Source: JAWKHR01 sp041394725
GTDB taxonomy: Bacteria > Acidobacteriota > Vicinamibacteria > Vicinamibacterales > SCN-69-37
DNA length: 64,000 nucleotides
NCBI GenBank assembly: GCA_041394725.1
Contig: JAWKHR010000030.1
Location: 1 to 64,000, forward strand
Direction: 5' to 3'
The stretch's first letter is position 1; the number at the start of each line of letters is the position of its first letter. The position numbers and the translations under genes are program-made. Under the pieces are notes generated by a model. That model ran no database searches and had not been told where the DNA came from. It saw only the letters and a list, made by a program, of their open reading frames with translations. Positions 32,915 through 41,841 of the stretch are shown piece by piece.

Positions 32915-35580
32915 CTACTCCCGCAGGACGGCTACCGGATCCACGCGCGTCGCGCGCCAGGTCGGCCACGCGATGGCCGCGATCGCCACCAGCGCGATCA
33001 GGCCGGTGACGACGACGAGGTCGCCGGGTCACGGGCATCGACCTCGTAGAGGCGCGACTCGAGGAGTCCCGAGAACGCCAGCACGCCGGCCAGCCCGGCC
33101 GCGAGCCCCGCACCGCAGAACCAGGCCCCGCGCCGCATCAGCTGCCGTACCACGGTCGGCCCCTGCGCCCCGAGCGCGATCCGGATCCCGACCTCGCGCG
33201 TCCGCGCACGGGCGGCCTGGTTGGCGACGCCGTAGACGCCGATGGCCGCGAGCAGCAGCGCGGCCACGGCGAACGCGCCGAACAGCGTCATCGCGAATCG
33301 CGCCGGCGCGCTCGCCTCCGCGGCCACCTGCTCCATCGTCCGCACGGCCAGCAGCGGCGCCTCGCGATCGTACGAGGCCAGCACGTCGCGGATCTGCGGC
33401 ACGATCGAGAGCGGGGGCACGGCCGTGCGGACCGCGAACGTCAGCGTGGACGGCACGTCGCCGCGCAGGTGCGCGATGATCTCGGGCACGGGCGCGGTCG
33501 GCAGGTCCTTCCGTTCGTTGCCGACGACGCCGACGATCGGGTACCAGTACGAGTCGGCGGTCGCCTCCCGGTCGAACGTCACGCGACGTCCGACCGGCGA
33601 GGCGTCGGGGAAGTAGCGGTCGACGAACGCCTGGTTCACCACGACCGGCACGGGCGCGTCGGGCGCGAGGTCGCGGTCGTCGAACATCCGCCCCGCGACG
33701 AGCGGCACGCGCAGGGCCTGGAAGTACTCGGGCATCTCCTCGCGATGGCGCACGCCGAGCCCGAATCGTCCCGGCCCCCAGCCCTCGATGGTGAAGTCGC
33801 TCGACCAGGCGTAGCCGGTCAGCGGCAGCCCGCGGCCGACGCCGGCGACCTCGACGCCCGGCAGCGTCTGGATCTCCCTGGCGAAGTTGATGCCGAACCC
33901 GGCGCGCGCCCCCGCGTTCGGAAACTCGCCGGTGGACGGGTGCACCTGGAACGTCAGCACGTGGCTCACGTCCACGCCCGGATCGATCCGGTGGATCCTG
34001 TCGAAGCTGCGCACGAGCAGTCCGGCCGCGCTGACGAGCAGCACGGCCATCGCGACCTCGAAGGCGACGACGGCGTTGGCGGCGAAGAGGCGCTCGCGGC
34101 CGGCCGTCCCGGATCGGGCGCCATCGCGGATGTGACGCACCGGGTCCACGCGCGTGCCGCGCCAGGCCGGCCACAGGCCGCCGAGCATCGCGCTCGCGAG
34201 ACAGAGCCCGATCGCGAACGCGGCCATCCGCACGTCGAGATGGAAGGCCACGCCGGCGAGGTCGGCCGGGCTGACCGCCGCGATGGCCTGCAGGCCTGCG
34301 ACGCCGAGCGCGAGCCCGATCGCGGTGCCGCCCGCCGCGAGCAGCAGGCTCTCGACCAGCGTCTGCCGGACGAGGCGCGCGCGGCCGGCGCCGAGGGCCG
34401 CGCGGACGGCCAATTCCTGCTCGCGGCCCGTCGCGCGCGCGAGCATCAGGTTCGCGAGGTTCGCGCACGCGATGAGCTGCAGCACGCCCACCGCGCCGAG
34501 GAACAGCAGCAGCGTCGCGCGTCGATCGCCGGCCAGAAACGTCCGGAGCGGCGTGACGCCGCCGACCATCCCGGTGTTGGTGTCCGGATGCTCGCGCTCG
34601 AGGTCCGCCGAGATCGCCCGCAGTTCGGCGTCGGCCTGCGCGAACGACGCACCGGGCGCCAGCCGGCCGATCGGCCGCACGACGTGCGCCTGGCGCCACC
34701 AGATCGACTGGCGCCGCGCCCCCATCGCCGCGGGCGTGCGCCAGACGTCGGCCTCGCTGATGGGATACACGAACTCGGGCCCCATCACGCCGATGACCTC
34801 GTGCGGGCGACCGTCGAGGCGGATCGTGCGGCCGACGATCGACGGGTCCGCCCCGAAGTGCAGGCGCCACGTCGCGTAGCTCAGCACCACCAGGCCGGGC
34901 TGGTACGTCTCGTCGTCGCGAAACGTGCGGCCGAGCATCGGCGGCACGCCGAGCACCTGGAACAGGGTGCCGGACACCTCGGCGACGACCGCGCGGGCGG
35001 GCCCCTCGTCGGTCATGAGCGAGACCGCCTGAGGAAAGCCGTTCGCGAATGCGATGTCGGAGAACGTCGTCGTCCGGGCACGCCAGTCCTCGATGTTCGC
35101 GGGCGCGGCCTCCACCTGGTGCCAGTCGCGCTGGACGTTCGACTCCCAGAGCGCGCCGAGACGCGACGGGTCCGGAAACGGCAGCGGCCGCAGGAGCACG
35201 TCGTTCACGGCCGAGAAGATCGCCACCGACGCGCCGATCCCGATGCCGAGCGTCAGGAGCGCCGCGGCGGCATAGCCCGGCGATCGCCGGAGCGTACGCC
35301 ACGCGAACCGCAGGTCACCGGCCAGCGCGACGAGGCGCGCTCCGGGCCCGGGAACTCGATCGGGTGTCGGCGTCATCGAAACCTCCGTGTCGCGCGTGTC
35401 GAGAATCGACCGCATCGTCTGCGCCCAGTACCACGCCCACGCGCGCACGCGGCCGGCGGGCCGGCGGTACCGCAGCCACTCTTCGTCGAGGTCGCCGGCC
35501 ACGTACTCGGTCGCCTCGGGCGGCAGCAGCCGCCCGAGCAGCCAGCGCGCGAGACGCGGCGGGCGGGGCGATCCCATCAC
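32915..35580 (-). CDS. ADOP-family MacB/FtsX-type ABC permease, one-base frameshift near the 3' end
   Basis: About 888 residues when repaired. It opens with the short acidobacterial permease prefix domain (LARWLLGRLLPPEATEYVAGD), then a membrane helix, two MacB periplasmic core domains and two FtsX permease modules (for example ALLTLGIGIGASVAIFSAVN and AAIGVYGVANQAARARTREVGI). The uninterrupted frame stops early at 32998 after DARDPAT; one base is missing at about 33018. The alternate frame then reads LVVVTGLIALVAIAAIAWPT and ends WRATRVDPVAVLRE, the family's normal C-terminus, at 32915. Substrate unknown; no ATPase gene is adjacent. It overlaps the PadR gene by 4 bp. Confidence 0.88.
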
Positions 35581-35924
35581 CGCTCCGGATCGACCGTCGC
35601 CAGCCGCTCGATCTCCGGCATCAGGCCGTCGGACATCGCCCGCACGTGGCGGATCGCGCGATGGACCTGGCGCGCGCCTTCGGGCCGGACGCGGTAGTAC
35701 CGGCGGCGCATGCCAGTCCGCTCGGGCACCGTGTCGCCCGGCGTGGACGTCACGAGGCCGCGGGCCTCGAGGCGCCCCAGGGCGGTGTACACGGCGCCCG
35801 CGGAGACGCGGCGGCCGGTGGCCCCCTCGATGGCCCGGCGCACCGTCACGCCGTAGGCGTCGTCCCCGAGCCGGAGGACGGCCAGCAGGAGCAGTTGTTC
35901 GAATTCGCCAAGCGCTGTGGGCAT
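35577..35924 (-). CDS. PadR-family transcriptional regulator
   Basis: A 115-residue PadR winged-helix regulator: MPTALGEFEQLLLLAVLRLG, then the recognition region GRRVSAGAVYTALGRLEARG and a C-terminal dimerisation helix. PadR genes in acidobacteria commonly precede ADOP permeases and repress them. I chose the ATG at 35924 because it is the conserved N-terminus; the 15-residue extension to 35969 runs through the operator region. The stop overlaps the permease start by 4 bp (ATGA). Two operator-like dyads upstream suggest autoregulation. Confidence 0.93.
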   Translation of the reverse strand: MPTALGEFEQLLLLAVLRLGDDAYGVTVRRAIEGATGRRVSAGAVYTALGRLEARGLVTSTPGDTVPERTGMRRRYYRVRPEGARQVHRAIRHVRAMSDGLMPEIERLATVDPER

Positions 35925-35935
35925 GGAGCTGATAC

Positions 35936-35946
35936 CTACACTGTCG
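35936..35946. promoter_or_regulatory. Downstream PadR operator-like dyad
   Basis: CTACACTGTCG: four of five positions of each half match the ideal CTACA-N-TGTAG dyad. It lies just after the -10 and so would block elongation or initiation when bound. Confidence 0.5.
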
Positions 35947-35957
35947 TCGTCAGACCG

Positions 35958-35987
35958 ATTACACGACAACTACAGTGTAGGTGTCAA
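35958..35987 (-). promoter_or_regulatory. Sigma-70-type promoter of the padR-ADOP operon
   Basis: On the minus strand: TTGACA (35982-35987, perfect -35), an 18-base spacer, then TGTAAT (35958-35963, five of six -10). It is the best housekeeping promoter in the window. An operator dyad occupies the spacer. Confidence 0.65.
35970..35980. promoter_or_regulatory. Upstream PadR operator-like dyad
   Basis: CTACA-G-TGTAG, a perfect 5+5 palindrome between the -35 and -10. With its flanks it also forms a perfect 11-bp inverted pair (ACCTACACTGT/ACAGTGTAGGT) with the downstream site. Confidence 0.6.
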
Positions 35988-36069
35988 CTCTTGTTTCCGA
36001 CCTTGACAGCTTGTCTGTCGTCTCTGCGGGTGCCATCATGCCCGCGCCAGCCTGCCAGTCGAGGAGCAC

Positions 36070-38049
36070 ATGACCCGAACGCCTGCCCGGCCGTTCCCGG
36101 TGGTCCTCTGCGCGCTGCTGCTCGCCGGCGCGGCCGTCGGCGCCCGACAGACCCGGACGACGCCACCAGGGCCTGCCGGGCCCCAGTCACAGCGTCCGAC
36201 GTTCCGGGGCGACGTCGAGCTCATCCGCTTCGACGTGCTCGTCGTCGATCGCGCGGGCCGGCACGTGCCGGGCCTGACCGCCGCCGACTTCGCGGTCACG
36301 GTGGACGGCGCGCCACGCCCGGTCGAGACCGTCGCGGAGGTCACGCATCCGCGCACGCCTCCGCCCTTCCCGGCCGACGTGCCGCTCGACGTCGCGGCGA
36401 ACACCGGCCGGCCCGATCGCCTGGTCATGCTCGTGCTCGACGACCTGCACTTCCGCGCGCGGACCGACGAGGTGAAGTCGCTCATCCGCGACGTCGTCAC
36501 CCGCCTCGGCGATGGCGCGTCGCTGGGACTCGTCACGACGTCGGGCACGTTCGGCGTCGAGATCACGGAAGACCGCGCGCAGCTTCTGCGCGCGATCGAC
36601 GCGTTCCTCGACCGCCATGATCCCGGGCGCGGCCTCCGGCGGCCGGTCGTGTCCACCGCCGGCTACGTCTCAAGGACCGGGGACCCGACGTCGCTCTCCG
36701 GCGGCCCGAGCGACCCGGCCTCGTTCTTCGGCGCGTTCCACGGCTATCGCACCGTGGAGGACGTCGCGAAGATGGTGGCGGCCGACGACGGCCGGCGAAA
36801 GGCGTTCGTCTGGGTCTCGACGGCCCTGCCGGGCACCAACCTGGTGCGTTTCGCGCTCCATCCACCCGGCGACCAGCCGAATCCGTGCGACCGGAGCACG
36901 GCCGCCGCGTGGTTCTGCAACTCGATCAACGGGATGTTCACCCGCCTCGAGAACTCGAACGCGAGCGTCTACGTGGTCAGTCCGGGCGGCCCCGTCGATG
37001 GTGGCGGGTCGCTGGCGCCGATTTCGGCGGCTGCGGGCGGCGAGAGCTTCGATGCCGCGCGCGACCCGCGCGCGGTCGACAAGCTCGTGTCCGTCCTCGA
37101 CAACTACTACATGGTGGGCGTCCTGCGCGGGGATCTCGACCGCGGCCCCCACGCGATGGCCGTCACGACGACGCGGCCCGGCGCGACCGTGCGGTCGCGC
37201 GGCACCTACACGCTCGAGCCGAAGGTCTCCGCGCCGCGCAACGGCACGCCGCTGAACCGCCTGGCGGCTGCCGTCGAACCCGTGCGCGACCTGCCCCTGC
37301 GCCTGCACGTGCTGCCGCTCTTCACCGCGAAGGGCGACACGCAGGTGCTGGCCACGCTCGAGGTCGCCGCCGACGCCCTTCCGCCGCCGGACGCCGCCGG
37401 GCACTTCGGCGACGTCGTGGAGTTCAGCGTGCACGCGATCGACCTGAAGAAGAAGCGCGTCGAGCGGAGCGAGGCGCGCCGCGTGACGATGGAATGGCCG
37501 CGTCGCGCGGGCCGCCCCGACGGACTGCCGGCCTACCGCCTGCAGGCCGTGCTGCGCGTGACGCCGGGCCCGCACCAGTTCCGTGCGTCGGCCATCTCAC
37601 GCGGGCTGGATCAATCGGGCAGCGTGTACCTGCAGCTGGACGTGCCGTCGGGGAAGGACGCCGACGTCGCGGTGAGCGGCCTGGTCCTCGCGTCGCCACG
37701 CCCGCCGGACACCACGCCGGCCATCGTCCGTCACGGAGAACTGGAGGACGTCTCCCTCCCCTTCGCTCCCGCGCTCGATCGCGTGTTCCCCTCGTCGGGC
37801 GACCTGCGCGTGTTCTTCCAGGTGCGCGCGAAGAAGGACGAGCCGGCGCGCGGCACCCTTGCCATCATCGATGCCGCGGACCATGCCGTGATCGAGGTGC
37901 CGTGGGAGACGACCGGCAAGGGCGTCCACGGCGTCGAACGGACACTGAACCTGGAGGGCATTCCCGAGGGGCCCTGCCGAATCATCGCGACCACCGTGGT
38001 CAACGGCGTCCGGGTCGAGCGGACGGTCGGCATCCGGGTGGGCGGCTGA
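36070..38049 (+). CDS. Exported VWFA-related domain protein
   Basis: A 659-residue exported protein of the acidobacterial 'VWFA-related' type. A signal peptide (ALLLAGAAVGARQ) is followed by FDVLVVDRAGRHVPGLTAADFAVTVDG, the typical start of this domain, and a von Willebrand A-like fold (about 110-330, VMLVLDDLHF as the metal-site region, DxDxx rather than DxSxS). The C-terminal 300 residues are beta-rich. Function unknown; likely envelope protein interaction. GAGGAG precedes the ATG. It is divergent from the padR operon and could share its control region. Confidence 0.88.
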   Translation: MTRTPARPFPVVLCALLLAGAAVGARQTRTTPPGPAGPQSQRPTFRGDVELIRFDVLVVDRAGRHVPGLTAADFAVTVDGAPRPVETVAEVTHPRTPPPFPADVPLDVAANTGRPDRLVMLVLDDLHFRARTDEVKSLIRDVVTRLGDGASLGLVTTSGTFGVEITEDRAQLLRAIDAFLDRHDPGRGLRRPVVSTAGYVSRTGDPTSLSGGPSDPASFFGAFHGYRTVEDVAKMVAADDGRRKAFVWVSTALPGTNLVRFALHPPGDQPNPCDRSTAAAWFCNSINGMFTRLENSNASVYVVSPGGPVDGGGSLAPISAAAGGESFDAARDPRAVDKLVSVLDNYYMVGVLRGDLDRGPHAMAVTTTRPGATVRSRGTYTLEPKVSAPRNGTPLNRLAAAVEPVRDLPLRLHVLPLFTAKGDTQVLATLEVAADALPPPDAAGHFGDVVEFSVHAIDLKKKRVERSEARRVTMEWPRRAGRPDGLPAYRLQAVLRVTPGPHQFRASAISRGLDQSGSVYLQLDVPSGKDADVAVSGLVLASPRPPDTTPAIVRHGELEDVSLPFAPALDRVFPSSGDLRVFFQVRAKKDEPARGTLAIIDAADHAVIEVPWETTGKGVHGVERTLNLEGIPEGPCRIIATTVVNGVRVERTVGIRVGG

Positions 38050-38072
38050 CGCCAGGGACCGCCCCATGTCGC

Positions 38073-38483
38073 TCACCCGCCCCTGACCTCCACCTCGATC
38101 CGGTAGTCCTCCGGATCGATCGGCGGCAGGCTGACGAACGGGTACGGCGAGACGATGGTGAGGTGGATCGTGTAGTCGCCCACGGTCGCCGAACTGCGCG
38201 CGGGGTCGTTGAGCTGCAGGGCGAACGTCGCCGGCACCTTGCCGGTCGTCGCCTGGAAGGCCGCGGTGACGTCGCCGGCCTGGATGCAGATGGCGTCACC
38301 CGGACACCGGCTGTCGCTGGTGATGCCGGTGAAGCGGAGCGTGAGCGCACCGACGGTGGACTCCTGCCCGGGCGCGAGCGTGAGCGTGGCCGGCAGCGCC
38401 GGGTCGGGACTGGTGGCCGTCCCGCAGGCGGACAGCGCGACGGCGAGTGCGACGACGAGGAAGACGGGAGCGACGCGAGTCAT
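38073..38483 (-). CDS. Small lipoprotein of unknown function
   Basis: A 136-residue lipoprotein (VALSACGTATS lipobox). A beta-sandwich-like domain follows: LTLAPGQESTVGALTLRFTG, a possible disulfide pair in DSRCPGDAICIQAGD, then a strand-rich tail ending EDYRIEVEVRGG. Similar small 'LTLxxGQ...CPxxxxCxxAG' lipoproteins occur widely with no known role. The ATG at 38483 directly precedes the signal peptide. Convergent with the VWA gene. Confidence 0.75.
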   Translation of the reverse strand: MTRVAPVFLVVALAVALSACGTATSPDPALPATLTLAPGQESTVGALTLRFTGITSDSRCPGDAICIQAGDVTAAFQATTGKVPATFALQLNDPARSSATVGDYTIHLTIVSPYPFVSLPPIDPEDYRIEVEVRGG

Positions 38484-38616
38484 ACGTCGGCGTCCGTTGC
38501 AGGCCCCATGCCAGCGCCCGCGCTCGCAGCGACAGGCCCTCGGTCCCGGCCGACGCGACCGGGCGTCGCCGTCGCAGGACAGCGCCTGCGCCATTCCCCG
38601 GGCGCCGACGCCGGGA

Positions 38617-40713
38617 TCACTTCAGCACTTTTCCATCCAGCCCCGTCGGCATCGGCACGCCGAGCGTCTCGAGGATGGTCGGCGCCAGGTCCACGATGTT
38701 CGGCGCCGCCTCGGCCAGCTTCCGGTTGACGAACAGGACGCCGCCGCTGATCTCGGTCGCCGTCGCGCAGTGATCGCCGCTCCACTTGCGGTCGTTGTCC
38801 TCGATCACCGCCCGCGTGATGACGCCGAGCGTGTCCTGCCAGCCGACGCGGTACCCGTCGTTGAACCCCACCTCGAGGTCCGGCGCGTTGCCGAGGTAGT
38901 CGCCGTGGTAGATGTCGTCGCGCAGGTAGATGTCCCTGAACACCGGCTGGCCGTTCTCCGGATCGACGAGCTGCAACAGCTTCGACCGGATCTCCTGCTG
39001 GAGCGCCGAGTACTCGGCGCCGGTCGAGACGATGCCCTGCCCCTCGCGGCCGCGGAGGTTGAAGTAGATCTGGCCGAGTCCGACCGCGTAGGCCTTCGTC
39101 CGGCTCCAGTCCACGCCCTCGAAATACCGGCCGCGGCCGAAGAGGTCGGCCAGCGTCTTCTGCTCGCTCTGCTGGCCCTCGAACGCCATGTAGCCGTTCT
39201 GGACGAACCACGTGTTCAGGTTCACGCTCCGACGGAACGAGTGGAACCCGTGATCGGACATCACCATGAAGAGCACGTCCGGCGGCAGCTTCGCGCGCAG
39301 CCGGCCGACGAAGTCGTCGGCGCGCTTGTAGACGTTCTCGATCGCGTCGCCGTACTTCGCGGCCAGGTCCGGGTCGTACATCGGGTGCTCGGGATCGATC
39401 AGCCGCCACATCATGTGCGAGATGCGGTCGGTGGTCTCGATCGCCCCCACGAACAGGTCCCAGTCGCCGTCGTCGAGCGCCTGCATGATCAGGCGCTCGC
39501 GGTCGTCCATCGCACGGTTCGAGTCGTCGAGAAACGCGGCCTCGTCCACCCGGCCCTCGTTGAGCGCCTTGTCGGCCGACTCGGCCCAGCCGAGCGTGCG
39601 GTAGACACCCAGCCGCGTCGCAAGGTCGCCCGCGAAGCTCGCCGGCGTGGAAATCGGCAGCGGAGGGTTGCGCGGGTCCATGTTGATCGGCGACGCGTAG
39701 ATGCGGACCTCGCTGTCGGCCCGCTCCAGGAAGAACTGCGTCATGCCGCTCACCTTGACGAGCATGTTGATGCGGAACGTGAGGGGCACCCAGTCGCTCC
39801 ACTCACCCTGCGTGAGCCGCACGGTCCGGCCGTCGATGAGGATCGTCACGGCCTTCGCCGCGCGGTCCCAGCGCAGCGTCATCGGCATCAGCACGTCCTC
39901 GCGCGTCTCGAGCTCGGCCTTCCTCGCGCGGTTGGCGTCGGTCACCCGGCCGTCCGGGCTCAGCGCGTCGAGCTGCTGCCGGACGATCGGGTTGGGCGGC
40001 CCGGTCAGCGTCGACTCGGCGACGTCGCCCTCGAACGACAGGCGCTTGAGGATGCCGCCGAACTCGGTGTCGCCCTCCTCGAAGCGGCTCAGGTCGGTCG
40101 CCCAGTAGGTGAACGTGCCGAGCGTGCCGCGCAGGTCCGGCAGCGGGAGGCCCGCCAGCATCTCGCCGTGCTCGATGGGCTCGGGCGGGAACGTGACGGG
40201 CACGGTCATGACCTTCGTCCGGATCCCCGCCGCGCCCGCGTGCACCCAGAACGACGTCCCGCCACGCGTGGACGTCACGACGGGCCGCTTGATCGGGATG
40301 TAGTTGAAGAGGAAGGCCGGCGGCTCCCGGTGGACCATGTTGAGCTCGGGCGTGTAGGTCACCGGGTCGCGCAGCAGGAAGTCGTAGATGTTGTGCTGGC
40401 CCGGATTGACGCCCGTCGCGAAGCTCGACCAGGCGGTCGGCGACTCGGACGGCTGCGTCGTGCCGAGCGTCGAGAACGTGCCCTCGTCGGCCAGCCGCTT
40501 CAGGTTCGGCAGCTTGCCCTCGTCCATCCACTTCCGGGCGAGCGTCGGGTCCATGCCGTCGAAGCCGATCACGAACACGCGCTGCGCCGCCGGGCGCACG
40601 GGTGCGGTGGTCCCGCCGCACTGCCAGGTGACGACGGCGGCCAGACCAACGCAGAGGAACCGGGCGAACGACGGCCGCACGGAACGGGAACGGGACACGC
40701 GGCTGAGGGCCAT
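38617..40713 (-). CDS. Alkaline phosphatase-superfamily phosphodiesterase/nucleotide pyrophosphatase
   Basis: A 698-residue exported or lipid-anchored (VVTWQCGGTT) member of the type I phosphodiesterase/nucleotide pyrophosphatase family. Metal-site motifs: VFVIGFDGMDP at the start, the nucleophile region GTTQPSESPTAWSSFATG, ETTDRISHMMW, and VMSDHGFHSF. It could hydrolyse phosphodiesters or act as a phosphotransferase in the envelope. A -10-like TAAAGT ends 7 bases before the ATG at 40713, supporting that start over a GTG at 40722. Confidence 0.9.
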   Translation of the reverse strand: MALSRVSRSRSVRPSFARFLCVGLAAVVTWQCGGTTAPVRPAAQRVFVIGFDGMDPTLARKWMDEGKLPNLKRLADEGTFSTLGTTQPSESPTAWSSFATGVNPGQHNIYDFLLRDPVTYTPELNMVHREPPAFLFNYIPIKRPVVTSTRGGTSFWVHAGAAGIRTKVMTVPVTFPPEPIEHGEMLAGLPLPDLRGTLGTFTYWATDLSRFEEGDTEFGGILKRLSFEGDVAESTLTGPPNPIVRQQLDALSPDGRVTDANRARKAELETREDVLMPMTLRWDRAAKAVTILIDGRTVRLTQGEWSDWVPLTFRINMLVKVSGMTQFFLERADSEVRIYASPINMDPRNPPLPISTPASFAGDLATRLGVYRTLGWAESADKALNEGRVDEAAFLDDSNRAMDDRERLIMQALDDGDWDLFVGAIETTDRISHMMWRLIDPEHPMYDPDLAAKYGDAIENVYKRADDFVGRLRAKLPPDVLFMVMSDHGFHSFRRSVNLNTWFVQNGYMAFEGQQSEQKTLADLFGRGRYFEGVDWSRTKAYAVGLGQIYFNLRGREGQGIVSTGAEYSALQQEIRSKLLQLVDPENGQPVFRDIYLRDDIYHGDYLGNAPDLEVGFNDGYRVGWQDTLGVITRAVIEDNDRKWSGDHCATATEISGGVLFVNRKLAEAAPNIVDLAPTILETLGVPMPTGLDGKVLK

Positions 40714-40720
40714 ACGGACC

Positions 40721-40726
40721 ACTTTA
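40721..40726 (-). promoter_or_regulatory. -10-like TAAAGT seven bases before a start codon
   Basis: The minus strand reads TAAAGT, then 7 bases, then ATG 40713: probable leaderless transcription of the phosphodiesterase gene. Confidence 0.4.
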
Positions 40727-40758
40727 CCAGCGCCGCGCCGCCCGCCCGGGCGTCGGCC

Positions 40759-41841
40759 TCACCCGCCGAAATACCCCCGGCGGGCCCGGACGTCGTAGCC
40801 CCGGCCGCCGGCGATCTCGACGCGGAGTTCGTGCCACCCGCCGGGCGGGACGCCCTCGGCCGTATAGCGCAGCAGGTAGCTCTGGCGGAAGTCGTCGAAC
40901 GCGCGCTGGAACGTCTCGACGATGGAGGTCCCCGCTTCCACGTGACGCGACGTGCCGCCGGTGAGGGTCGCGGCTTCGGCGAGCCGGTCGATCCCGCGCT
41001 CGTCGGCGAGCACGTGGAGCCAGGTCGCGCGCAGGAACGAGAACCCGGTGGCGGCGCCGGGCGCGGCCAGCGTGGACGTCCGCAACGTGCCGCGCCCGCC
41101 CATGACCACCGGCGACGGCGACGTCACGTTGTTCGCGGCCGGCGGCGCGCCGACCGGGTCCACGACGACCAGGTGCAGCAGGCCCTCGGCGCGTCGCGCC
41201 ACGTCGCGGACCGTCGTCGAGTCCACCACGCTCCCGAACTCGACGCCGTCGGTGATCGCGACGATCAGGTGGCGCCGATCCGGATCGGGCCGGTGCAGCA
41301 GCGCGACGAGGCACGCGTCGTAGAGCGACTGGATCCCGCCGGGCCGGACGTCGATGCGGCCCATCGCGTCGCCGCCGTCGCGCCAGTCGAACACGTCGGC
41401 CACCTGGTTCTCGAGCGTCAGCAGCCGCACGCGATCGCGCGGCCGGAGCGACCGGACGATCGCGGCGACGTCGGCGCCGAGGTCGCGAATCTCGCCCGCG
41501 CGGGTCTGGTTGCTCGTGCCGAGGAAGAACGTCACGTCCACCGGCACTTCGCCCAGCGACACCGAATCCACCACCTGCCGGACGCCGTTGTCGTAGACGA
41601 CGAAGTCGTCCTTCGTCAGGCCGGCCACCGGGCGATTGCCGTCGCGCACCGCGACGTCCACCGAGATCCCGTTCGCGGCGGCGCGGAAGACCTGCTGGCG
41701 GCCGCCCGCGGCGGGGTCCTGCCGGGCGCGGGCGAGCACGCCCGAGCCGACGGTCGATACGCCGAGGTCGCCCAGGCCGACGACGAAGACGCCGACCGTC
41801 GCGAGGATGACCGCCCGGGCGGGCACGCCGCGCGCGCTCAT
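40759..41841 (-). CDS. Exported VWFA-related domain protein
   Basis: A 360-residue VWA-type exported protein. An N-terminal hydrophobic segment (AVILATVGVFVVGLGDLG) is followed by ISVDVAVRDGNRPVAGLTKD, then the A domain (VDVTFFLGTSNQTRAGEIRD at the usual metal-site position, VAITDGVEFGS). It ends in the short strand motif HELRVEIAGGRGYDVRARRGYF that closes many proteins of this family. Third gene of a three-gene operon; its ATG overlaps the preceding stop by 4 bp. Confidence 0.88.
   Translation of the reverse strand: MSARGVPARAVILATVGVFVVGLGDLGVSTVGSGVLARARQDPAAGGRQQVFRAAANGISVDVAVRDGNRPVAGLTKDDFVVYDNGVRQVVDSVSLGEVPVDVTFFLGTSNQTRAGEIRDLGADVAAIVRSLRPRDRVRLLTLENQVADVFDWRDGGDAMGRIDVRPGGIQSLYDACLVALLHRPDPDRRHLIVAITDGVEFGSVVDSTTVRDVARRAEGLLHLVVVDPVGAPPAANNVTSPSPVVMGGRGTLRTSTLAAPGAATGFSFLRATWLHVLADERGIDRLAEAATLTGGTSRHVEAGTSIVETFQRAFDDFRQSYLLRYTAEGVPPGGWHELRVEIAGGRGYDVRARRGYFGG

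Noticed and set aside
36003..36008. TTGACA upstream of the VWA gene as a -35 element
   Set aside because: No -10-like hexamer lies 15-19 bases downstream, so I did not call a promoter.
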